64,000 nt of DNA from Emmonsiellopsis sp. PD_33. Lineage: Eukaryota > Ascomycota > Eurotiomycetes > Onygenales > Ajellomycetaceae. The number at the start of each line of letters is the position of its first letter. Within the stretch, counting starts at the first letter, position 1. Location of the stretch: the NCBI GenBank assembly GCA_032988165.1, contig JANTQF010000026.1, positions 62,001 to 126,000 on the forward strand, in the 5' to 3' direction. Shown one piece after another: positions 55,344 through 64,000 of the stretch. The position numbers were made by a program, and so were the translations under genes. Below the pieces are notes generated by a model that was not told the origin of the DNA, did not search any database, and was given only the letters and a program-made list of their open reading frames with translations.

Positions 55344-58300
55344 TCAATTAGTCGAAACCTGCCCGTTGGCAGCTTCCTCAATCCTTTCCTCTGCAGCCTC
55401 AGCCCTTAGCAGCCGACCGACTTCATTCTGCATGGCTTCGGCATTCTCGTTATCCACTCTCGACGCTCTACTCGTTTTGGCAAAGAGACATTGCCACAGG
55501 TCGTCCTCCGGAACACGTTCCCCTTCCGCTGCGGTTCCCGCCATCAGATTCGCCAGATGGGCATCCTGTAGTTCTAGAGAGTTGGCAGCGTCGATTACTG
55601 TCTCTAGCATATTAGACTCGTCCTCTCCACGTTCATCTGCGCTAGGACGCTCCGGGTGCGTTTTTTCCTCTTCCTTTCGTTTACGTGCAATGTGAGCAAG
55701 CCGCCGCGAAACGGAAATGTCGTAAATTGATTCTTCGACCGTATCCGAGACAAGATACATCCAAACAGTTGTTTCACGGCTCTGTCCGATACGATGAACT
55801 CGGGCGATGGCTTGCAGCTCAATTGCTGTATTTATCAAGGGCTCACAAAGGAAGACGTGAGTGGCATTGACGAGGTTGAGACCAGAGGAGTGGGCTTTGG
55901 CGTGAAGCAGGAAACATTCAGCCTAGAAAAATGGACATTAGAAATTATATCTCAGGTTATGAAAGTGGGAAAGGCTGTTCTTACAGAAGGATCGCGCTTG
56001 AACTTCACAATACCGTCATGGCTGTCGATGCTGCTGAATCCGATCTTGAAGTGCGAAAAGGCACTTGCGAGGATACCTAAGAAAGGCTTGTACTGTGAAA
56101 AGACGATAGACTTCGCACCGGGGTCATGCTGCCGTAGCCATATTAGATGACGAGCCAGCGTATCAATTTTTGTGCCGTAAGAGCCTTCGAGATCAATATT
56201 TCTGATTTCCTTCAGTACTCCGGAACTGATATCGGAATAAATCGAATTTTGAATCGAATGGTAAGAACCGAAATGTGCCGTTGGCTTTTCTTCATGGGCA
56301 ACCAGCTCCTGAGGCTTGTATGTGATTTGGTGAAAATCACTGGATTTTAAGTGCACCTTGCACATGGGGCAAGTTCGGTGTTGACGCCACCAAAATTGTA
56401 AACAGTCTTTGCAGTATTTATGACCACATACTGTCAATACACCTATAGTAAATTATTAGTACCCATCTTCACACAGGCTCATAGGAAGGTAAGTCTTACC
56501 GATTTCGAACGACGATTGACATATAATGCATATCCGCGTTGACTCCTCAGCACCTGACTCGTCTCTCAGATGTATAAGATAACGGTATTTCGACTTCAAG
56601 GTAGATATTTTCTTTTCCATGTTCTCCTCAAACTTAATCTTGGAGTTAAAGAGATCAACATCAAGAGGCTTTCCCCTACTCTCTTCCTCGTAAGGGGCAA
56701 CAGTGTCGGAGATCTGTTGAAATTGTCTGTAGTATTCCAGACGCTGATTCATCACATCACGGAAAAGTTCAACCTCTTTTTCCACCTTGGAGGATATCCT
56801 CGAGTGCTCAGACGACATTTCGCTGGTTTCCTGAAGAATATTATTGACAATGGCCAGCTCGGTGCGAGCGCGGGAACTGCCCCGAACCTCTTGCCATTCA
56901 AGAGAAGTCGCAAGGCTGCGCAATTCGCTAATAATGCCACGAAGCGAACCGAGTTCTTGCGGCATTTTCAGGGTTCCTCGAGTTTTCATCATCGACATAT
57001 ATAGTTCCGGTGATGGACCCTTCCCAATTCGGGCCTGTTCCAACCCTTGCTTGACTTCATTCATGATCAGAAAATTTGTTTGACCAGTAATAGCATCATG
57101 ATAGTCCGCAAACATGACCCGCAGAGCTTCCATGTAAACATACATCTCATCTTGGTGTTTAGTGGATGATTCGTATTCGTCTCCTTCCAGTTTCGCATCG
57201 TCGTCCTCATCTATCAGAGATTCTAACAACAGTTTGACCATCTGCTGGCGCCATTCAAGGTATTGTTGTGTGTTCTTGTTCATCAATTCACAAAAGGTAT
57301 CAAGCTTATCAAGCAGGCGTCGAGATTCCATACCGCTAACATCTAGCTGTAGTAACATCTCAGGAATCTGGACAAGGCTGTTTTGATCAACTTTGGCTTG
57401 CAGTACTTTGATAAATCGGCTGACCCTGCGGTTCGTCTGGGCGAGCATCTCCTTTCGAATACGCTTCGCTGCCTCATACGTTTCTTCCTCGAGCTTTTCT
57501 AGAGCGACGAAGTCTTCAGAATCTGGTGGTGTAAGCTCAGTGTTAGTTCTAATCTGGTAGTAAGCATTTGCGATGAAGAATTTGCAGATATGTTCGATTT
57601 CCAAGGCGTTTCGAAGACGGTGGCGGTATGATCCAATCCGGGTATTCTTCTGTCCTTTCCAATCGTCGTTATCCTCTTCATCGTCGGTCAAATGTTGATC
57701 GCCATCCAACTCAATGCCATCTTGTTTCGAACGTTCGCTTTCGAGCTGGATTCTAGAATCCTCAACATTGAACTGAGCCAATTCTAAAGACGTCTCCCAC
57801 ACCTTTAGTGCTTCCTTCGGCTTACCAGCATTTTCTAAAAGCTGGCCACGACGGATTTGAGAAAGGAGAAGAGAGCGTTCTTCCAGACGTATTCGAGCAT
57901 CGTTCTGGTCGATCATTACTTCGAGGACTTCAGCAACTGATCGAAGAGGGCCTGCATTCGCTCCAAAAGTCTTCCGACCAGTCCCAGAAACCTCCGGGTG
58001 TAGGCAGGTTTGGCGAAGCCTCGTTAACCAGGATCGCATACGTTCAATGGTAGATCCAGAAGTTGGGTTCCAGTAGCCTGAAAGGGGAGCACCCGATGAG
58101 TCAAGGCCACACTCCTCGCACATCTGCTCGAAAAGCTGGTCATAATGTTGCTCTTCCACTGCCGTGAATGGAACAGTAATGACAACGCGCTTCTGAGCTG
58201 GCAGGTGCAACTCATCTCGTATCATTTCTTTGTTATGCCGCAGGACAATTTCTCCGATGATTGATCTAAACAGGGGCTTGAAATCGAGATATAGCTGTTT

Positions 58301-60144
58301 CCAGACATCTAGCCAATAGCATAATGGTTCGTAATGCAGAAAGAGTAGCAAGCCAAACAAATCGTTCATATCCTTTCGAAGAGGGGTGCCAGTGACTGCC
58401 CAGGCATTTTGTCTTGGAATGATTTGAGCAACCCTTGCAGCATTGCTTACTCCAGTTTCAATCATCTGGGCCTCATCAATACAGACTCGCCACCAAGATA
58501 TTTGAACAAGAGGGGATTTCCTCGGCTGAACCCGTCTTGCATGCCGCATTGCACGCGCGGGGGGATCTTCGGCGTAATGAACCTCCCCCTGTAGAACGCT
58601 ATAGGTCGTGAGAACTATGTCACAGGATGCAAGCTGTTTCACAAGATTGTCATTAGGAACTTTGGCGTGCTTCATTCCCTTATAGTATATGCACCGCAGA
58701 TTTGGAGCATGTGCTGAAATTTCCTGCTGCCACTGTTCGAGAATAGCTAGCGGAGTGATGATCAAGGTGGCTCCGGATTCCGTCAGCTGTGGCCATTGCC
58801 GTAGGACAGGGAGTCCTTCCCGGGGGGGTGGTCTGCGATTCAGACTAATCAAGGTAATCATTTCCACAGTCTTCCCAAGACCCATCTCCTCGGCAAGAAT
58901 TCCGCCCCTAAGCCTCCCTGCGGAGTTCCAGTTCGTAAGGTCGGATGTCAGAACTCGGAAAAGATGACTAGCATAGCAGGTGCGACCATCGGCATCCTTC
59001 ATCTCAAAAAAAGAGGCAGGAAGAGTTGATGTCGGAGATGGAGGGCGCGCCTGCACCCGGCCATCTGGTAGAACATCCATTCCTTCCCTTCCCAATAGCC
59101 ATCGAACGGCCCTTCTTTGGAAAGGGAATAACTGACACTCCACCACGCCTGAGATGGCAATTGACGGTAGATCACAGGTCTTTGGTGGCACGTGAACGCT
59201 TTCGTAGAATTCACCAGGTGTCCAAGAAGGGTGGCCCAGTCTTCGGATACGACCCGAAGAAGAATGAGGTTCGTGGTTGGGGTCTCTCGGCACGTATTTT
59301 GAAAATATCCCTATAGGCTCATATTTGTGCACTTTACCAATATTTACGAAGTTCGCATAAAGTATTTTTGTCTCAAGAATAAACGAGACATCATCGTCCT
59401 TGAACTTTTGTAGAGTTGACATCGAGCATGCAATGGGGGCAGACTTCCGCGACCTATAAATTGAAGGTAGACACCGGTCGACTATACGAGAGTAATCAAA
59501 CGTTCTATATTCAAGGACTTGATCCAGTATCCTGCGGGACTGACCGGTTGCAAGGCGTAGACGGTTTCGTCCTGTGCTGGAGTCGGGCTGATCTTCATCT
59601 GACACATCTTGAACCTCGCCTGAAATTGCCCCCAAATCGAAACTTTTGCGATTGCCGGTTGCAAGGGGTAGATGGTTTCGTCCTGTGCTGGAGTCTGACT
59701 GATCTTCATCTGACACATCTTGAACCTCGACTGGAATCGCTTTTATATTGAAATTTCTGTGATTGTCTAGACCAGTGTTGCCATTAGGAGAAGGCGACAA
59801 AAAGGTCTAAAATAGAAGAAGAAAATGTGAGTTTCAGTATCCATAAATGCATGGGACGGGGCGATCCTCACAATCTTCAACTCGAATCGCGCAAGTGTCA
59901 AATACTGGGATAAAAGGTTTGCAGCATTATCCTCTGAGAACGCTGCGTTGACCCTGCGCCGCTTCGCCGGCGGAGGGCCTTGGGTTACTTCTGGGCCCTC
60001 GGATTCCAAGAAAAGAGCCTCGAGCGTCGCAGGAACGGGGCCTAGGGCGGTTGGGGCGAGGTTAGTTTTAGTTCGAAAGAAGTTAATAGCTGTGGGAAAA
60101 CTTTAGTTACCTGAACTAAATGCTTCCTCTGTAATAACCGACAT
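55344..60144 (-). CDS. SNF2-family ATPase with embedded RING finger (Irc20/SHPRH type)
   Basis: Exons 60144-60111, 60041-59872, 59806-56500, 56442-55985 and 55922-55344 give 1515 aa. Helicase half one contains Walker A ILAEEMGLGKTVEM near residue 375 and the DEAQ box CIDEAQMIE near 514. A long helical insertion follows. The RING begins CIICQSSFEIG and continues across an intron with LTVCGHKYCKDCLQFWWRQH, then CPMC. Half two ends with KAHSSGLNLV and IARVHRIGQ. This order is that of yeast Irc20 and animal SHPRH, E3 ligases acting in recombination and damage tolerance. The N terminus carries a basic PPPAKRRRVN signal and a 37-residue tandem duplication. Confidence 0.92.
59544..59765. repeat. 111-bp in-frame tandem duplication in the SNF2/RING gene
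   Basis: Two copies with period 111 bp (for example CCGGTTGCAAGG at 59544 and 59655), coding the same acidic unit twice: EVQDVSDEDQ then DSSTGRN. The copies differ at few bases, mainly at the ends. Confidence 0.85.
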
Positions 60145-60702
60145 GGCTAGAAGGGCCTCGTGGTAAATGTCTGGAGGACTGGGGCCTTCCGTCCGAAGGT
60201 TGCAATTTGCAAGTGAAGCTGAGCAGGCAGAAGGAGGTGAGGTCGGGGCTAACTTCTTATCGCCATGTCACGTGGAGATAACAATGGCAACTCCTTTTTT
60301 TCCGGGGCGGAAGGAAATAGTCCGAACCAATAGGAAGATGAGCCGCAGCCATGCCAAGGGATATGACTGATCTTGGATTGGAGCCCTAACTACTACTAGT
60401 AGTATCGACTTCTGCGTGCATATACACCCCCTCGAGACTTCATTACAATACTTGATCTGACCGGCGGGAACCGTCTCTGGAAAGTAGACAACGACCAAAA
60501 TGCTATGCGGCTGCGGGGAGCGAAATAAACGGTTTCGCTAAATAGTATCATGTCCGAGGCCACCGGAATCCCGTTCAGTTTGCGTTAGAGAGTCTATTTG
60601 ACAAGCAGGGGCACTGGGCAAGGAGGCACAGGCAATCTGTAAACAAATTTCCATTTCAAGCGCACAAATGCAACCCAATAAATTAACTACCATGATAGAC
60701 CT
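60145..60702. other. intergenic region between SNF2/RING start and monooxygenase stop
   Basis: Contains CACGTG at about 60268-60273 and a CCAAT box near 60327-60331, both likely promoter elements of the SNF2/RING gene. No open frame of interest. Confidence 0.4.
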
Positions 60703-62686
60703 CTATTCGTAAATTGCAGGCAAAACCATCAAGTTCCAATACTCCTCAAAACTCAACGTCTGGACCTCTCCCACAGTTCCCATCTTCCGCTCCCGTTTCG
60801 TAAATCCATCCCCAAGGTACTGAAACCGGTTACCTTTCCTCCCCTTCGACCCAGAAATTACTTCCAGTTTATAATCCTCCCACCTGACAGTCCGAAGCGC
60901 TTCGATAAAATGGAATGTTGTGCCACCATAGATAGCAACGACAGGGCCATCTATGGTGCCACGTTTGTACCATGATCTGCAACCTTCAACCCACACGGTC
61001 CGCTGCAAATACGCCTGGATATGCTCATTGTAATCCGCGTTGGCTTCGGCTGTTACTTCCATTGAACGGATGCTCTCTGTTTGTAACTTGGTAATACAGT
61101 TGTAGATGTAGATGCTAACCATCTGAATACCGAGGATCAATGATCCGTTGGAGATCGGAGAATTGGGCCCAACAAAGGCTGTGCAAATGTCAGCGGAGTT
61201 TGCAGGATATATACAATATTAACAGGCCACTCACTAAAGTAATTGGGGAAATTTGGAACGGTAATTCCAAAATAGGCTTCTGGCATGTTGTTCCATTGCT
61301 CAGCAAGGTTGGCTGCGTTGCAACCGATGACGGGAAACGGTGGACGGAACGATGTATCAAACCCAGTTGCACAGACAATGGCATCAAACTCAAGTTCCTC
61401 GCCAGTCTTGGTTAGAATGCCTTTCTGCGTGATTTTGCCAATATCATCCCATCTGAGGTCGACATTGGGCTGGAGGAGCGCCTCCAAATAACCAGGGCCT
61501 GGAGTCTGTCTTCTGCAGCCAACTGGAAAATTGGGAATAAGAGCCTCAGCAATCTTTCGCCCTTTCTCGGTATTGCCCAGCCGTTCGATCATGCTCTTCC
61601 GGAAGATTTCCTGCGCTTTGATCTGACTCTCGGAGCCTGAATGAGCCCGTTTGAAATTGTCGATCCTCCGATCCATGACTGCACGGCGGTGATCAAGGAG
61701 ATACTGGGGATCACTTTTAAACCTTTCGATCACATGTGGCGCGTAATTGTGGTTCTCATCCCGGTCAGGATCATCCGCCGTAGGCTCATTGATACCCGGA
61801 GCAGGAGAAATCCAGGCTTTCGAACGGATGAAGGAAGTGAGCTGGCCAGCAACTGGGAAATCGTTAGTTTTCATCCCCCGTTAGACGGCAGAATTGATCA
61901 GACAAACCGGCTGCGAGTTGGGGTACAATCTGGATTCCCGAAGATCCAATGCCAATTACGGCGACCTTTTTGCCTTCAAATTCATAATTGTCATCCCATC
62001 TTGCCGAATGCAATAGTTTGCCCTTGAAGTTCTCGATACCTTCAATATCTGGATACTTCCATTTGCTGCAATCTCATTAAAACACGATCTTCTATGGGGC
62101 ATATTGAAGAGACTTATGACTTACTTCAGCACGCCAGATGCATTGATAAAAATATCGCATGTGTCCTCCAAAAGCTTATCGCCAACTTCGATTTTGAGAT
62201 GCCATTTACCCTCTATTTCGTCCCACTCGGCGAATTTGACTTCATGACCAAATTTCATGTACTGATCGGCCTTATATTTTGCAGCTGTCTTTTTCATATA
62301 TTCGAAAATTTGCCCTGAGGTTGCATAGTAATTCGGCCATTCGGGATTTTGCTCAAAGCTGTAGGCATAATTGTGTGCAGGAATATCACACTGGCATCCT
62401 GGGTATCTGCGTCAATACTGCATTAGCTTTATCAAACGGGATGGAAAAAGTAAATAAATTGCAGTAGTTACCTATTTTCGAACCAGGTTCCCCCAAGATC
62501 CTTGTTCCGCTCATAGATCACAAACTCTGCATTGCTACCTTGCATCTTTTGGCTGAAGACGATTCCCATCATCAACCCTGAATAACCGGCTCCCATGCAG
62601 ACGATTCTCATCGGCCTGCGTGTATGGATCGGCTGCTCCGTGATGACATACTCCATCGAGGCTTTGTCCGTAGCGTGTGGTGACAT
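60703..62686 (-). CDS. Baeyer-Villiger-type flavin monooxygenase
   Basis: Exons 62686-62472, 62406-62125, 62065-61908, 61852-61235 and 61178-60703 give 582 aa. FAD is bound by the first Rossmann motif IVCMGAGYSGLMMG, followed by [20 protein letters not shown]. The family fingerprint appears as FKGKLLHSARWDDN, with Ser in place of Thr after the His. The NADPH Rossmann motif is GKKVAVIGIGSSGIQIVPQL. A late ATGFDTSFRPPFP closes the FAD domain. Such enzymes use NADPH and oxygen to turn ketones into esters or lactones. The substrate is unknown, and no polyketide or terpene genes lie nearby. Shares a 735-bp divergent promoter with the kinase. Confidence 0.92.
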
Positions 62687-63421
62687 CCTGTAGTTATGCG
62701 TCGGAACGGATGGTTGTTTCTCGGATTCTGGACGAACAAGGGGTGGCGGTTTTATGATAGGAGGGCGGTACTAGTGATTTTGAACTGAGTCGTATGCGAG
62801 GTTTGTTCGATATCGGGGTTCTTAACATGTATATATCCTCCAGCCCTATCGGAGAGAATTTCTGATATTTTTTCCTCACGCAATGTTTTTCATTGCTTGG
62901 CGATAGTTTTGGGCACATCTTATGATTCCTAGGAAATCCCGAAGCCAACGACCTATGCGCCAGTAAAGACTCAGTTTGACGTTGGGGGTGGGGTAAATTG
63001 CGCTGGGGCTGGAGGAGGAAGACTGTCTGGTAGACAAATGTTTCCAACTGATTTCGGCATTCGGAGATCAGATGTCCGTCCCCATCTCGGTCGTGATAGT
63101 TAAGTCACTAATAAAGTACAGTGGAGATACAACCCCAGATTCCACTTCTTTGAACTTTAACAAGCAAGAAGACCCATAACTTACGCCAAGACTAGAATTG
63201 CCGAACGGCGATGTGTAGTTAGCCGAAAGATTGCCGAAAACGTCATCAAGCTGCTTTTGAGGCGAGTTGGGGCCGGAGCTGGACGCAAAAGCAGCGTTGG
63301 AACAGACCCTTCTAGGAAAAATCGGACCCCCAACTTCAACTTCACGGCATCAAAATCCATGGGGGGCGACGATTGATTCGATTATTGAGCATCACAGAAT
63401 GCACCCCCTATTCACAGGACC
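62687..63421. promoter_or_regulatory. divergent promoter region, monooxygenase and kinase
   Basis: Region between opposed start codons. No distinct gene or repeat identified. Confidence 0.35.
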
Positions 63422-64000
63422 ATGAACTTAAGAAGAGTGGCAGTACTGATGAGATGCCAGTTCTCACCATCTCGATCCTTTTTCCATTCGACATCCTTAG
63501 GCCGCTTGGCTTCTCTCTCAACCCGAGAAGAAGACGATTACTATAGACCTGGTGGCTTCCATCCGGTCTCATTGGGAGAAACTTTTGATTGTGGCAGATA
63601 TACTGTCCTTAGAAAACTAGGGTATGGGAAGTATTCGACTGTCTGGCTGGCAAGAGACACCAAGTAAGCGAAATTCCTTGGACGGTTCAAGTACACGGAG
63701 TTCATGCAAAATATACAGGGACCAAAGATATGTTGCGCTTAAAGCGCTAAGAGCTGACTCTTCTGACGGCTCTCGTGATATCTTTGAAGGAGAAATCCTT
63801 TCCAAAATATCCGAGGTCTCCGCGAAGAGCACCCACGAAGGCCGCCACTTCGTGCTGCCTTCTCTTCATCAATTCAAGCATAAAGGGCCCAACGGAGAAC
63901 ACCTCTGTTTCATCTTTGATGTCTTAGGGCATCATCTAGATTTTCAATGTTCAAATTACAAGGATTGGAAACTCCCTGTAAGGGCGGTGAAAATAATTGC
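63422..64000 (+). CDS. SRPK-like protein kinase, N-terminal part (cut by window end)
   Basis: Exon 1 is 63422-63663 and exon 2 runs from 63719 to the window end. The lead DYYRPGGFHPVSLGETFDCG and the glycine loop LRKLGYGKYSTVWLARD are typical of SR-protein kinases. The next strand, rebuilt across the 55-nt intron, is YVALKALRADSSDGSRDIFE with the ATP-binding Lys. The hinge CFIFDVLGHHL follows. The first 30 residues (MNLRRVAVLMRCQFSPSRSF) are basic, hydrophobic and lack acidic residues, as in a mitochondrial presequence and unlike classical nuclear or cytosolic SRPKs. Many Eurotiomycetes carry expanded lineage-specific SRPK-like sets. The catalytic loop is outside the window, so activity cannot be judged. 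Confidence 0.85.

Noticed and set aside
59416..59751. Plus-strand repetitive frame
   Set aside because: It is the reverse face of the 111-bp duplication in the SNF2/RING gene.

Overview
The window is nuclear DNA of a filamentous ascomycete, most likely a Eurotiomycete close to Aspergillus or Penicillium. The evidence is dense genes on both strands with several 50-75 nt GT-AG introns each, fungal families (Zn2Cys6 regulator, Hsp30-type chaperone, Ecm29, Mdm31, Atg10, a berberine-bridge-type oxidoreductase), two eukaryotic tRNA genes, and a transposon damaged by RIP-like transitions. Genus is inference from recalled family resemblance; no search was run. Gene models were spliced by hand. Every complete model has splice phases that close and a total length divisible by three.

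Layout. 1-3.1 kb: no gene seen. 3.1-13.9 kb: housekeeping block with mdm31 (-), pno1 (+), 20S proteasome beta6 (-), an SAP30BP/HCNGP-like gene (+), proteasome beta7 (+), a fumarylacetoacetate-hydrolase-family gene (-), the LYR assembly factor sdh6 (+) and a small heat-shock gene (+). 14.8-17.5 kb: a large disordered protein with a myristoylation-type N terminus (-). 19.4-24.7 kb: atg10 (+), U2 snRNP B'' (-), Arp2/3 subunit ARPC1 (+), a tRNA-Val with a short intron, and a proline-rich PPxY protein (+). 25-32 kb: a doubtful small gene, a secreted FAD oxidase (+), tRNA-Glu, a Ure2-like GST (-) and a secreted class 3 lipase (-). 32.6-40.9 kb: a WW-domain/PhoD-like protein (-) and a nine-exon Zn2Cys6 regulator (-). 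43.5-49.2 kb: ecm29 (-). 49.6-55.0 kb: a dead Ty1/Copia retrotransposon on the minus strand with two 307-bp LTRs. 55.3-60.1 kb: a SNF2 ATPase with an embedded RING, of the Irc20/SHPRH type (-). 60.7-62.7 kb: a Baeyer-Villiger-type flavin monooxygenase (-). 63.4 kb to the end: the start of an SRPK-like kinase (+), cut by the window edge.

Themes. Three proteasome genes occur: beta6 and beta7, which sit next to each other in the 20S ring, and the Ecm29 scaffold. Several proteins are mitochondrial (Mdm31, Sdh6) or have alternative N termini that look mitochondrial (small Hsp, GST, kinase). The window is not a recognisable secondary-metabolite cluster; its secreted oxidase, lipase, GST and monooxygenase are dispersed among housekeeping genes.

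The most striking features are the transposon, whose two LTRs differ only by transitions with paired CA/TG differences expected from mutation of CpG on either strand, and the zinc-cluster gene, whose DNA-binding motif is assembled across five exons including two of only 10 nt.
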